Shown piece by piece: positions 28,239 to 37,210 of a DNA stretch of 64,000 nucleotides. Source of the DNA: Microbacterium limosum. GTDB taxonomy: Bacteria; Actinomycetota; Actinomycetes; Actinomycetales; Microbacteriaceae. Every line of letters starts with the position of its first letter. Within the stretch, counting starts at the first letter, position 1. The position numbers were made by a program, and so were the translations under genes. Location of the stretch: contig NZ_CP137080.1 of the NCBI RefSeq assembly GCF_036324365.1, positions 248,001 through 312,000 of the forward strand. The letters are read 5' to 3'. The notes under the pieces are model-generated. The model did no database searches and was not told the DNA's origin. It was given only the letters and a program-made list of their open reading frames with translations.

Positions 28239-28260
28239 GACCGATTCGGAGAGGGATGCC

Positions 28261-28905
28261 GTGCGTCAGAGCGAGCGTGCGTACGCGACCCTGCTCGAGG
28301 AGATCCAGAGCGGCGCCCTCCCCGCCGGGGCGGTGCTCGGCGAGGTGGAGCAGTCCGCGCGGCTCGGGGTGAGCCGCACGCCGCTGCGCACGGCCCTGGG
28401 GCGGCTCGTCGCCGACGGGCTGGTGGTGCAGCAGTCGCCGCGCGTGACGGTCGTCGCCGACATCGACGCCGCCGACATCCGCGCCCTGTTCGAGCTGCGC
28501 CGCGCCCTCGAGGAGAGCGCCGCCCGGATCGCCGCGGTGCGCGGGGACGCGGCGGCGTTCGCCGCCCTCGAGCGGGAGTTCGCCGATGCCGGCCGAGCGC
28601 TGCACGGAGATCCCGGGCGGGATGCGTACTACGGCGTGATCGCGCGTTTCGACGCGGCCGTGGACGCCGCCGTCGGCAACGACTACATGACCCAGGCGCT
28701 GCGCACCGTGCGGACCCATCTCGTGCGGGTGCGACGGCTCGCCCGGGACAAACCCGACCGGCTCGCGGCATCCGTCGGCGAGCATCGGCTCATCGCCCGC
28801 GCGCTCGCCGACCGCGACGCCGACCTGGCGGCCCACGCCACGCACGTGCACCTGCACAACGCGCTCGACAGCATCCTCGATTCGCTTCCGGAAGGCACCC
28901 CATGA
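28261..28905 (+). CDS. GntR-family (FadR/VanR subgroup) regulator of propionate catabolism
   Basis: In this 214-residue regulator the N-terminal winged HTH (residues 1-65) contains [21 protein letters not shown], and the C-terminal all-helical FCD-type ligand domain follows. Its stop overlaps the prpD start as ATGA, and a perfect palindrome with a -35-like box lies directly upstream. It most likely represses its own operon and responds to a 2-methylcitrate-cycle intermediate, an inference from context. The start is GTG, supported by GGAGAGGG upstream. Confidence 0.9.
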   Translation: MRQSERAYATLLEEIQSGALPAGAVLGEVEQSARLGVSRTPLRTALGRLVADGLVVQQSPRVTVVADIDAADIRALFELRRALEESAARIAAVRGDAAAFAALEREFADAGRALHGDPGRDAYYGVIARFDAAVDAAVGNDYMTQALRTVRTHLVRVRRLARDKPDRLAASVGEHRLIARALADRDADLAAHATHVHLHNALDSILDSLPEGTP

Positions 28906-30428
28906 CGATCACCCACCACCTCCGCGTGCACCGCAGCGACGAGAACCTCGCGCGGGAAGGACAGCTGGCGTGGCGCATCGCCGAGGTCGCGACCGACCCG
29001 GTCGATGTCGACGCCGACGTCGTCGACATGATCATCAACCGCGTCATCGACAACGCGGCGGTCGCGGCGGCCTCGCTCACGCGCGCACCGGTGTCCGCCG
29101 CCAGGTCGCAGGCACTGGATCACCCCGTCTCGATCGGGGGGCGCGGGGCGAGCGTGTTCGGAGTCGATCCCGGCCGGCGCACCTCGCCCGAGTGGGCGGC
29201 GTGGGCGAACGGGGTCGCCGTGCGCGAGCTCGACTACCACGACACCTTCCTCGCCGCCGACTACTCGCACCCTGGCGACAACATCCCCCCGATCCTCGCG
29301 GTCGCGCAGCATGTCGGCGCCGACGGCCGGGCGCTCGTGCGGGCGCTTGCCACCGGCTACGAGATCCAGATCGACCTGGTGCGCGCCATCTGCCTGCACA
29401 AGCACAAGATCGACCACGTCGCACACCTCGGCCCGTCCGCCGCGGCCGGGATCGGAACCCTGCTGGGCCTTCCGGCCGAGACGGTCTACCAGGCCGTCGG
29501 GCAGGCCCTGCACACCACCACCGCGACGCGGCAGTCGCGCAAGGGCGAGATCTCGTCGTGGAAGGCGCACGCGCCCGCCTTCGCGGGCAAGATGGCGGTC
29601 GAGGCCGTCGATCGGGCGATGCGCGGCGAGACGTCGCCCTCGCCCATCTACGAGGGCGAGGACGGCGTGATCGCCTGGATGCTGGACGGACCCGGCGCCG
29701 CCTACGAGGTGCCCCTGCCGGGGCCCGGCGAGACCAAGCGCGCGATCCTCGACTCCTACACGAAGGAGCACTCCGCCGAGTATCAGGCGCAGGCGTGGAT
29801 CGATCTGGCCCGGAGGCTGCACGCCTCGGCGCCCGCGGCGATCGACCCCGAGAACGTCGCGTCGATCGTGCTGCACACCTCGCACCACACCCACTACGTG
29901 ATCGGCTCGGGCGCGAACGACCCGCAGAAGTACGACCCGGCGGCATCCCGCGAGACGCTCGACCACTCGATCCCGTACATCTTCGCCGTCGCGCTGCAGG
30001 ACGGCGGGTGGCATCACGTCGACTCCTACACCCCCGAGCGGGCGGGCCGCCCCGACACCGTCGCGCTCTGGCACAAGATCACGACGGCGGAGGACGGGGA
30101 ATGGACCCGCCGCTACCACTCGAGCGACCCCGCGGAGAAGGCGTTCGGCGGACGGGTGGTCATCACCCTGACCGACGGCTCGGTCATCGAGGACGAGATC
30201 GCGGTGGCGGACGCCCACCCGCTCGGCGCCCGTCCGTTCGCGAGGCCCGACTACATCGCCAAGTTCCGCCTCCTCGCGGAGCCCGTGCTGGAGCCGCGGG
30301 AGATCGAGCGATTCCTCGCCCTCGCGGAGCGGCTTCCGGAGCTGTCGGCGGAGGAGCTCGCCCGCCTGACGATCACGGCCAGACCCGGGGTCCTGGCGGG
30401 GGCGCCGGCGCCGAAGGGGCTGTTCTGA
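28902..30428 (+). CDS. prpD: 2-methylcitrate dehydratase (MmgE/PrpD family)
   Basis: PrpD dehydrates 2-methylcitrate to methylaconitate in propionyl-CoA breakdown. The 508-residue length and motifs fit: [27 protein letters not shown] near 106-130, [28 protein letters not shown] near 150-178 and [18 protein letters not shown] near 213. The protein is PrpD-like rather than a cis-aconitate decarboxylase because prpB and prpC follow directly. It overlaps gntR (ATGA) and prpB (TGATG). Confidence 0.93.
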   Translation: MTITHHLRVHRSDENLAREGQLAWRIAEVATDPVDVDADVVDMIINRVIDNAAVAAASLTRAPVSAARSQALDHPVSIGGRGASVFGVDPGRRTSPEWAAWANGVAVRELDYHDTFLAADYSHPGDNIPPILAVAQHVGADGRALVRALATGYEIQIDLVRAICLHKHKIDHVAHLGPSAAAGIGTLLGLPAETVYQAVGQALHTTTATRQSRKGEISSWKAHAPAFAGKMAVEAVDRAMRGETSPSPIYEGEDGVIAWMLDGPGAAYEVPLPGPGETKRAILDSYTKEHSAEYQAQAWIDLARRLHASAPAAIDPENVASIVLHTSHHTHYVIGSGANDPQKYDPAASRETLDHSIPYIFAVALQDGGWHHVDSYTPERAGRPDTVALWHKITTAEDGEWTRRYHSSDPAEKAFGGRVVITLTDGSVIEDEIAVADAHPLGARPFARPDYIAKFRLLAEPVLEPREIERFLALAERLPELSAEELARLTITARPGVLAGAPAPKGLF

Positions 30429-31330
30429 TGCTGTACGCGCAGACCCCGGCATCCGAGAAGCGACGCCTCTTCCGGGAGCGCCTCGCATCGGGCGAGCTCC
30501 TTCGCCTGCCCGGCGCGTTCAATCCGCTCTCCGCGCGGCTGATCGAGCGGAAGGGATTCGAGGGGGTCTACGTCTCGGGCGCCGTGCTGTCGGCCGATCT
30601 CGGGTTGCCCGACATCGGTCTCACGACGCTGACGGAGGTCGCCGCGCGCGGCCAGCAGATCGCCGCGATGACCGAGCTGCCCGCCCTCATCGACGCCGAC
30701 ACGGGGTTCGGCGAGCCGATGAACGTCGCGCGCACCGTGCAGGCGATCGAGGACGCGGGCCTCGCCGGCCTCCACATCGAGGACCAGGTCAACCCCAAGC
30801 GCTGCGGCCACCTTGACGGGAAGGCGGTCGTCGACGAGGCGACGGCACTGAAGCGGGTGCGCGCGGCCGTCGAGGCCCGGCGCGACCCGAACTTGCTCGT
30901 CATGGCGCGCACGGACGTCCGCTCCGTCGACGGCCTCGACGCCGCGATCGACCGCGCCCGCGCGCTCGTGGATGCCGGGGCCGACGCGATCTTCCCCGAG
31001 GCGATGCGCTCGCTCGAGGAGTTCGCCGCGATGCGCGCCGCGATCGACGTGCCGATGCTGGCGAACATGACCGAGTTCGGCAAGAGCGAGCTCTTCGGCG
31101 TCGAGCAGCTTCGGGATGTCGGGGTGAACATCGTCATCTGGCCGGTATCGCTGCTGCGACTGGCGATGGGAGCGGCCGAGCGGGGCCTCGACGAGCTGTT
31201 GGCCGAGGGCCGTCTCTCGGGCAGGCTGGGGGAGATGCAGCACCGCGCCGACCTGTACGACCTCATCGACTACGCCGGCTACGGCCGGTTCGATCAGAAC
31301 GTCTTCGACTTCGACATCCCCGGGCGCTGA
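30428..31330 (+). CDS. prpB: 2-methylisocitrate lyase
   Basis: PrpB cleaves 2-methylisocitrate to pyruvate and succinate. This 300-residue enzyme of the isocitrate-lyase/PEP-mutase family has the catalytic loop PKRCGH at 123-128 (family KKCGH), metal-binding DADTGFG near 89-95 and ARTDVRS. Its start shares one base with the prpD stop (TGATG), so translation is coupled. It belongs to the gntR-prpD-prpB-prpC operon. Confidence 0.94.
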   Translation: MLYAQTPASEKRRLFRERLASGELLRLPGAFNPLSARLIERKGFEGVYVSGAVLSADLGLPDIGLTTLTEVAARGQQIAAMTELPALIDADTGFGEPMNVARTVQAIEDAGLAGLHIEDQVNPKRCGHLDGKAVVDEATALKRVRAAVEARRDPNLLVMARTDVRSVDGLDAAIDRARALVDAGADAIFPEAMRSLEEFAAMRAAIDVPMLANMTEFGKSELFGVEQLRDVGVNIVIWPVSLLRLAMGAAERGLDELLAEGRLSGRLGEMQHRADLYDLIDYAGYGRFDQNVFDFDIPGR

Positions 31331-31367
31331 GCTTCCGAGGGACCGATTGCCCAGCGAGGGAGCAGGC

Positions 31368-32489
31368 ATGACCGACACGACAGAGATCAGAAAGGGCCTC
31401 GCGGGGGTCGTCGTCGACACGACGGCGATCAGTAAGGTCAATCCCGAGACGAACAGCCTGCTCTACCGCGGGTACCCCGTGCAGCAGCTCGCGGCGACGC
31501 AGCCGTTCGAGGCGGTCGCGTACCTGCTGTGGCACGGCGAGCTTCCCTCGCCCGAGCAGCTGCGGGCCTTCCGCGCCGAGGAGCGGGCGCACCGTGCGCT
31601 CGATCCCGCCGTGAAGGCCGCCATCGACCTGACCCCCGTGTCGGCGCACCCGATGGACGTCGTCCGCACGGCGGTGTCGGTGCTCGGCGCGCGGGATGCC
31701 GAGGCATCCGATTCCTCGCCCGAGGCGGATCTGCGCAAGAGCGTGCGCCTCTTCGCGGCGCTGCCCGCCGCGATCGCCTACGACCAGCGGCGTCGGTGGG
31801 GAAGGGATCCGATCGAGCCGCGGGAGGACCTCGACTACTCCCGCAACTTCCTGTGGATGACCTTCGGCGAGGAGCCCCACGAGGTCGTCGCCAGGGCTTT
31901 CGACGTGTCGATGATCCTGTACGCCGAGCACTCCTTCAACGCCTCGACCTTCACGGCGCGCGTCATCACATCGACGATGGCCGACCTGCACTCCGCGGTC
32001 GTCGGTGCGATCGGTGCGCTCAAGGGGCCGCTGCACGGCGGCGCCAACGAGGCCGTCATGCATGTCTTCGACGAGATCGGCGAAGCCGCCGCGGTCGAGG
32101 CGTGGCTGGACGAGGCGCTGGCGACCAAGCGCAAGATCATGGGCTTCGGGCACCGCGTCTACAAGAGCGGCGACTCGCGCGTGCCCACGATGAAGGCGGC
32201 GCTCGACACGCTCGTGGAGCACTACGGCGCGCAAGAGCTCGCCGCGCTCTACGACGCGCTCGAGGCGCACTTCGTCGCGCGCAAGGGCATCCACCCGAAC
32301 CTGGACTACCCCTCCGGGCCCGCCTACCGCCTCATGGGGTTCGACACGGAGCTGTTCACGCCGCTGTTCGTCGCGGCGCGGGTGACGGGGTGGACCGCGC
32401 ACATCATGGAGCAGGCGGCGTCCAACGCCCTCATCCGGCCGCTCTCGGAATACGTCGGACCCGACGAGCGCCAGGTCCCCGGCGCGTAG
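31368..32489 (+). CDS. prpC: 2-methylcitrate synthase / citrate synthase II
   Basis: PrpC condenses propionyl-CoA with oxaloacetate. The 373-residue length is that of small type II citrate/methylcitrate synthases. Catalytic regions are HSFNASTFTARVITST (His), GALKGPLHGGANEAVM (His) near 217 and the MGFGHRVYK run near 260. GAGGGAGCAGG precedes the ATG at 31368. Its TAG stop is part of the TAGCCT -10 box of the thiolase gene. The sequence alone does not separate methylcitrate from citrate preference; the operon does. Confidence 0.93.
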   Translation: MTDTTEIRKGLAGVVVDTTAISKVNPETNSLLYRGYPVQQLAATQPFEAVAYLLWHGELPSPEQLRAFRAEERAHRALDPAVKAAIDLTPVSAHPMDVVRTAVSVLGARDAEASDSSPEADLRKSVRLFAALPAAIAYDQRRRWGRDPIEPREDLDYSRNFLWMTFGEEPHEVVARAFDVSMILYAEHSFNASTFTARVITSTMADLHSAVVGAIGALKGPLHGGANEAVMHVFDEIGEAAAVEAWLDEALATKRKIMGFGHRVYKSGDSRVPTMKAALDTLVEHYGAQELAALYDALEAHFVARKGIHPNLDYPSGPAYRLMGFDTELFTPLFVAARVTGWTAHIMEQAASNALIRPLSEYVGPDERQVPGA

Positions 32490-32498
32490 CCTGAACGC

Positions 32499-33677
32499 AT
32501 GCGATCAGCCGTCATCATCGATGCCGTGCGCACCCCCTCGGGGCGCGGCAAGCCCGGGGGCGCGCTCAGCGGCATCCACCCCGTCGACCTCGCCGCGCTG
32601 ACGCTGCGAGCGCTGCTCGAGCGCAACGGCCTCGAACCCGGCCGGGTCGACGACGTGATCCTCGGGTGCGTGAGCCAGGTGGGGGAGCAGGGCATGAACG
32701 TCGCCCGGCGGGCGGTGCTCGCGGCCGGGTTTCCCGAGACGGTGCCGGCGACGAGCATCGACCGGCAGTGCGGATCGAGCCAGCAGGCGGCGCACTTCGC
32801 CGCGCAGGGGGTGATGGCGGGCGCCTACGACATCGTCATCGCGGGCGGTGTCGAGTCGATGAGCCGCGTGCCCCTCGGGTCGTCCACGTCGAGCGGTTCG
32901 CCGATCTCGCCCGCGATGCGCGGGCGCTACCCCGACGGCCTCGTGAACCAGGGTGTCTCGGCCGAGCTGATCCCGGCCCGCTGGGGGCTCGATCGCGACG
33001 CGCTCGACGCGTATGCCGCGGCATCCCACGCCCGGGCGGTGGATGCCGCGGCCCGCGGCCTCTTCGACGGCCAGATCGTCCCCGTTCCCGCGCCCGAGGG
33101 CCCCGTGACCGCGGACGAGACCATCCGCCCCGCGACGACCGTCGAGGGTCTCCGCGCGCTCGGACCGGCGTTCCGCACCGATGCGATGGCCGAGCGCTTC
33201 CCCGACCTCGACTGGCGCATCACGGCCGGATCGTCCTCACCGCTGACCGACGGTGCCTCCGCCGTGCTGATCATGGGGGAGGACGTCGCGGCGGCGCTGG
33301 GCCTGCGGCCCCGCGCCCGCTTCCACGCCTTCGCGGTCGTCGGCGACGACCCGCTCATGATGCTGACGGGGCCGATCCCCGCGACCCGGCGCGTCCTCGA
33401 CCGGGCAGGACTCTCGATCGACGACATCGACGCGTTCGAGGTGAACGAGGCGTTCGCGTCGGTGCCGCTGGTGTGGCTCCGCGAGCTCGGGGCGGATGCC
33501 GGGCGCACGAACGCCTGGGGAGGTGCGATCGCGCTCGGCCACGCCCTCGGGTCGTCGGGCACGCGCCTGCTCGGCACGCTCCTGGCGCGCCTCGAGCACG
33601 ACGGCGGCCGTTTCGGCCTGCAGACCATGTGCGAGGGCGGCGGGCTCGCGAACGCGACGATCATCGAGCGCCTCTAG
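32499..33677 (+). CDS. Acetyl-CoA C-acyltransferase (thiolase)
   Basis: This 392-residue thiolase has the acyl-binding Cys in DRQCGSSQQ near 89, GGVESMSRVP, the NEAFA segment near 314, GGAIALGHALGSSG (His) near 347 and the second Cys in TMCEGGG near 379. All catalytic residues are present. Thiolases cleave 3-ketoacyl-CoA or condense acetyl-CoA; a degradative role is likely next to propionate and acyl-CoA genes. The ATG has TAGCCT six bases upstream (leaderless), and this box overlaps the prpC stop codon. Confidence 0.93.
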   Translation: MRSAVIIDAVRTPSGRGKPGGALSGIHPVDLAALTLRALLERNGLEPGRVDDVILGCVSQVGEQGMNVARRAVLAAGFPETVPATSIDRQCGSSQQAAHFAAQGVMAGAYDIVIAGGVESMSRVPLGSSTSSGSPISPAMRGRYPDGLVNQGVSAELIPARWGLDRDALDAYAAASHARAVDAAARGLFDGQIVPVPAPEGPVTADETIRPATTVEGLRALGPAFRTDAMAERFPDLDWRITAGSSSPLTDGASAVLIMGEDVAAALGLRPRARFHAFAVVGDDPLMMLTGPIPATRRVLDRAGLSIDDIDAFEVNEAFASVPLVWLRELGADAGRTNAWGGAIALGHALGSSGTRLLGTLLARLEHDGGRFGLQTMCEGGGLANATIIERL

Positions 33678-33680
33678 CGC

Positions 33681-33748
33681 CGCCCCCGCGCCCGCCGGCG
33701 CTCCGCCCGCGCCGCCCCGCCCGCCGGCGCTCCGCCCGCCGGCGCTCG
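33681..33748. repeat. GC-only tandem repeat
   Basis: The gap after the thiolase gene has three imperfect copies of a CGCCCGCCGGCGCTC unit. They lead directly into the family 2 inverted repeat. No coding or regulatory meaning is evident. Confidence 0.6.
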
Positions 33749-33799
33749 CCTGTCACGAACCGCGCGCGCGGGTGCCGTCGGGGAGCGGGTTGCGACAGG
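33749..33799. repeat. Inverted-repeat element, family 2, copy a
   Basis: CCTGTCACGAACCGC (33749-33763) and GCGGGTTGCGACAGG (33785-33799) are inverted at 12 of 15 positions. The element ends about 57 bp before the TAGACT promoter of the next transcript. Copy b at 63496-63546 has the same TGTCGCRAAC arms. Confidence 0.65.
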
Positions 33800-33881
33800 G
33801 GAGCACCGTGATCCGGGCGGGGGTGGGGGTGACGCGGGCGTGCGCCGGCCCGGAATAGACTCGTCGGGGCGGAGGAGCGGC

Positions 33882-33971
33882 ATGAGGATCATCGTCCCGG
33901 TCAAGGGTGTCCCCGATACGTGCGGGGATCGTGCGTCCTCGCTCGAGGCGCGGAAGAGCCGGGCGGCGTGA
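33882..33971 (+). pseudogene. etfB: Relic of electron-transfer flavoprotein beta subunit (5' end only, 29 codons)
   Basis: The 29-residue product MRIIVPVKGVPDTCGDR, continuing for 12 more residues to a stop, matches the N-terminus of actinobacterial EtfB (MxIVVLVKxVPDTxGDR), but the remaining ~230 residues are absent. A TAGACT -10 box (33856-33861) and a GGAGGAG ribosome-binding site are retained. Its TGA overlaps the GTG of the cytochrome gene (GTGA), so the relic may now serve as a short leader ORF coupling translation of the cytochrome. No etfA is in the window. Confidence 0.7.
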
Positions 33972-35128
33972 CCTATCTGCGACGCGGCCTGCCGCGCACG
34001 CCCGGCGACGAGCCATGGCCGGATGCCGCGCTCCCCGCCACGACCGAGCCGATCCCGTCCCCCGAGGACGACGCCCCCGCGGCCCCGTCGGCCGCCGGCG
34101 ACGACTCGCGAGACGCATCGCCGGCACCCCGGGCCGATCTCGATCGGCCGCTCCCCTTCACCCGCACGGCGTGGGCGGGCGCCGCCGCCATCCGTCCCGC
34201 GAAGGCGCCGCGGGAGGAGCCGGTCCGCATGCGCGGCCTGACCCGAGCCCAGTGGGCGATCGGGCTCCTGCTCGGCGGGGTCGCGCTCGTGTTCGCGTCC
34301 GGGATGGTCGTGGCGGCGGCGCGGTTCCTCGTGAGCCTCGACGGCGTGCGCGCGTTCCTCGCCGCCTTCCCGGGCGAGTACCCCCTTCCCGCGGGCACCG
34401 CGCCCGGCTTCCCCGCGTGGGTGCAGTGGCAGCACTTCTTCAACGCCTTCCTCATCGTGCTGATCATCCGCACGGGGCTCCAGGTGCGCACGGAGAAGCG
34501 TCCGGCGGTGTTCTGGTCCCCGCGGGGCAACCGCAAGCGCCGCATCAGCCTCGCCCTCTGGTTCCACCAGGCGCTCGACATCCTCTGGATCGTGAACGGG
34601 GTCGTCTTCGTCGTCCTGCTCTTCGCCACGGGGCACTGGGCGCGCATCGTCCCGACGAGCTGGGAGGTCTTCCCCAACGCGCTCTCGGCGGCGCTGCAGT
34701 ACGCGTCGCTGAACTGGCCGACCGAGAACGGCTGGGTCAACTACAACTCGCTGCAGCAGCTGGCCTACTTCACGACGGTCTTCGTCGCGGCGCCGCTGGC
34801 CGTCGTCACCGGTGTGCGCCTGTCGGGCGTGTGGCCGAAGAACGCCGCGACGCTCAGCCGCCTGTACCCCGTCGAGTGGGCGCGGGCGCTGCACTTCCCG
34901 GTCATGCTCTACTTCGTCGCGTTCACCGTCGTGCACGTCGCGCTCGTGCTCGCGACGGGGGCGCTGCGCAATCTCAACCACATGTACGGCGGCACGGACG
35001 CGGTGAACACCGTGGGCTTCTGGATCTTCGTGGCCTCGACCGCGGTCATCGTGGCCGGCTGGATCGCGGCCCGCCCGGTGGTGCTCGCCCCCATCGCGAA
35101 GCTCTTCGGCACGGTCAAGGGACGGTGA
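33968..35128 (+). CDS. Cytochrome b561/b6-type membrane protein
   Basis: The 386-residue protein has a ~90-residue Pro/Ala/Asp-rich cytoplasmic N-terminus, then about five hydrophobic segments. Candidate haem-ligand histidines are in WQHFFNAFL, WFHQALDILW, LHFPVMLYF and VVHVALVLATG, the pattern of di-haem cytochrome b domains that pass electrons to or from quinones. The GTG start overlaps the etfB relic's stop. Such proteins often pair with molybdopterin oxidoreductases; one, itself damaged, lies 11 kb away. The electron donor is unknown. Confidence 0.8.
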   Translation: MTYLRRGLPRTPGDEPWPDAALPATTEPIPSPEDDAPAAPSAAGDDSRDASPAPRADLDRPLPFTRTAWAGAAAIRPAKAPREEPVRMRGLTRAQWAIGLLLGGVALVFASGMVVAAARFLVSLDGVRAFLAAFPGEYPLPAGTAPGFPAWVQWQHFFNAFLIVLIIRTGLQVRTEKRPAVFWSPRGNRKRRISLALWFHQALDILWIVNGVVFVVLLFATGHWARIVPTSWEVFPNALSAALQYASLNWPTENGWVNYNSLQQLAYFTTVFVAAPLAVVTGVRLSGVWPKNAATLSRLYPVEWARALHFPVMLYFVAFTVVHVALVLATGALRNLNHMYGGTDAVNTVGFWIFVASTAVIVAGWIAARPVVLAPIAKLFGTVKGR

Positions 35129-35204
35129 GGGCGGGGGATAACCCTCCCCATCTTCTCCGGCTGACCCCGGCGCGCGGGCGGGGCGGCCGTCCTAGCGTGG
35201 AGCC

Positions 35205-36539
35205 ATGTCCACTCCCGTGTCCCCCTCTCCCCGAGTCGAGGCCGTGCCGCCGCACGCCGACGCGGCGCCGGGCCCCGCGCCCGCCGCCCGCCCCGCGCGC
35301 GACGGGATCTTCCGCCCGCTCCGGGTCGCCGGCGCGATCGCGCAGCTCGCCGCGCTCGGAATCGTCGGCCCGATCGTCTTCACGATCCTGGTGTCGCTCC
35401 TCAGCATCGGCGCGAGCCTCATCCTGGTGCTGGGTCTCGGCCTCGTCTTCCTCCTCGCCTTCGTCTATGCGCTCTTCGCACTCGGGTGGCTCGAGACCGC
35501 CCGCGTCGACGGCCTGTACGACTTCGGGCTTCCCGCCCGGCGACCGCGCCGCAGCGCCAAGCCCGGCTTCGGCGGCTTCCTCCACACGGTGTGGCTGCAG
35601 TTCATCGACCCCGGCATGTGGCGGGGCGTCGCGAACTCCGCCATCGCGACGGTGCTCGGTCTCATCGTGCTGCCGCTGGCGAGCATGCTCGTGTCGGGAC
35701 TCGTGCTGGCGTTCTCGCCGCTGTTCGCGGGAGGCGGCGCCGTGCGCCTGGCGGGGACCGGCATCGAGATCGGTGCCGCGTGGGCGATCCCGGGCGGCCT
35801 GCTCGCCACGGTCGTGAGCGCGGCCGCCCTCGTGGGCCTCGGCATCCTGCACGGGGTCATCTCCCGCGCGATCATGGTCCCCTCCCGGGAGGCGCAACTC
35901 GCCGAGGCGGCGCGCACGTCGAACGTGCAGCGGGCCGGGGCCGTGCGCGCCGCCGAGGTGGAGCGCACGCGCATCGAGCGCGACCTGCACGACGGCGTCC
36001 AGCCTCGACTGGTGTCGGTCGGAATGACGCTGGGGCTGGCGCAGCAGAAGGTCGAGACCGACCCGGCGGCCGCGAAGGAGCTCATCGCCGAGGCGCACAC
36101 CTCGACGAAGGCGGCCATCACCGAGCTGCGCCAGCTGGCCCGCGGCATCCACGCCTCGGTGCTCGACGACCGGGGACTGGATGCCGCGCTGTCGGCGCTG
36201 GCCGCCAGGTCGCACGTGCCGGTGACGCTCGATGTCCGCCTGGGCGCACGCTGCAGCCGCACGGCCGAGGCCGCCGCGTACTTCTGCATCGCGGAGGCGC
36301 TCACCAACGCCGCGAAGCACTCGCGGGGCAGCGAGTGCCGTGTGCTCGTGCGGGAACGCGAGGGCGGGATTCTCTGGGCCCGCGTCGAGGACAACGGCAT
36401 CGGCGGCGCCCGGGTCGTCCCGGGCGGCGGGCTCGACGGCATCGCCAATCGAGTGCTGGCGGCGGGCGGGCAGTTCCGTCTGGACAGCCCCGCGGGCGGA
36501 CCCACGACGGTGGAGGTGAGCATTCCGTGCGCATCCTGA
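35205..36539 (+). CDS. Sensor histidine kinase, HisKA_3 (NarL-partner) family
   Basis: The 444-residue kinase has an Ala/Pro-rich N-terminus and about four membrane segments up to residue 225. A dimerisation/phosphoacceptor region follows with ERDLHDGVQPRL (His262), and then an HATPase_c domain with EALTNAAKHS (N box) and EDNGIGG (G1). The ATG has TAGCGT six bases upstream (leaderless). The response-regulator gene starts 13 bases before this gene's stop, so they are a coupled pair, with a DUF4097-like gene as third member. The stimulus is probably an envelope signal, by analogy with LiaS-type systems. Confidence 0.92.
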   Translation: MSTPVSPSPRVEAVPPHADAAPGPAPAARPARDGIFRPLRVAGAIAQLAALGIVGPIVFTILVSLLSIGASLILVLGLGLVFLLAFVYALFALGWLETARVDGLYDFGLPARRPRRSAKPGFGGFLHTVWLQFIDPGMWRGVANSAIATVLGLIVLPLASMLVSGLVLAFSPLFAGGGAVRLAGTGIEIGAAWAIPGGLLATVVSAAALVGLGILHGVISRAIMVPSREAQLAEAARTSNVQRAGAVRAAEVERTRIERDLHDGVQPRLVSVGMTLGLAQQKVETDPAAAKELIAEAHTSTKAAITELRQLARGIHASVLDDRGLDAALSALAARSHVPVTLDVRLGARCSRTAEAAAYFCIAEALTNAAKHSRGSECRVLVREREGGILWARVEDNGIGGARVVPGGGLDGIANRVLAAGGQFRLDSPAGGPTTVEVSIPCAS

Positions 36540-37210
36540 TCTGCGAGGACTCCGTCCTCCTGCGCGAGGGCCTGATCCGCCTGCTCGAGGACGCGGGGCA
36601 CGAGATCGTCGCCGCGCTGCCCGACGCGGCCGGTCTCGCCGCGGCGGTGGCCGAGTCTTCCCCCGACCTCTGCATCCTCGACGTGCGCCTGCCGCCGACC
36701 TTCACCGACGAGGGCGTGCGTGCCGCGCTGCGCCTGCGCGCCGCGCGCCCCGACCTCGCCGTGCTCGTCCTCTCGCAGTACGTCGAGGAGCGGTACGCCA
36801 GCGACCTCATCGCGGGCAAGGGCGGCGCGCTCGGGTACCTGCTGAAGGACCGGGTGGCGGATGTCGCGGAGTTCGTCGAGACCGTCGCCCGCATCGGCGG
36901 CGGGGCCACCGTGTTCGACCCGGAGGTCGTCGCCCAGCTGCTGAGCCGCCGCCCGCTCGATGCGAAGATGCGCCGGCTCACCGACCGCGAGTCGACCGTG
37001 CTCTCGCTCGTCGCGGAGGGGCGGTCCAACCAGGCGATCGCCCAGACGCTGCACATCACGGAGGGCAGCGTCGAGAAGCACATCACCTCGGTGTTCGCCA
37101 AGCTCGAGCTCGAGCAGGACGACTCCGGAAACCGGCGAGTGCTCGCGGCCCTCGCCCATCTCGAACACGGCGGCCACGCGCCGCAGACTGGAACAGGAGC
37201 ACCCCGATGA
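36527..37210 (+). CDS. NarL/LuxR-family response regulator
   Basis: This 227-residue regulator has a receiver domain with the acidic pair CED near 6-8, phosphoacceptor Asp52 in CILDVRLPP and a late lysine in YLLKDRV. The LuxR HTH is at the C-terminus (LTDRESTVLSLVAEGRSN, then ITEGSVEKHITSVFAKL). The GTG start lies inside the 3' end of the kinase gene and the stop overlaps the next ATG, so kinase, regulator and DUF4097-like protein are co-translated. Confidence 0.93.
   Translation: MRILICEDSVLLREGLIRLLEDAGHEIVAALPDAAGLAAAVAESSPDLCILDVRLPPTFTDEGVRAALRLRAARPDLAVLVLSQYVEERYASDLIAGKGGALGYLLKDRVADVAEFVETVARIGGGATVFDPEVVAQLLSRRPLDAKMRRLTDRESTVLSLVAEGRSNQAIAQTLHITEGSVEKHITSVFAKLELEQDDSGNRRVLAALAHLEHGGHAPQTGTGAPR

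Noticed and set aside
24424..28857. A 1477-codon open frame on the minus strand across the UbiB gene
   Set aside because: It is a high-GC shadow of the UbiB gene plus the transporter pseudogene. Only the segment starting at 28128 shows family motifs.
33968..35128. A hydrogenase locus, because the protein resembles Ni/Fe-hydrogenase cytochrome b
   Set aside because: No hydrogenase structural or maturation genes are present; the fold is shared by many quinone-linked cytochromes.
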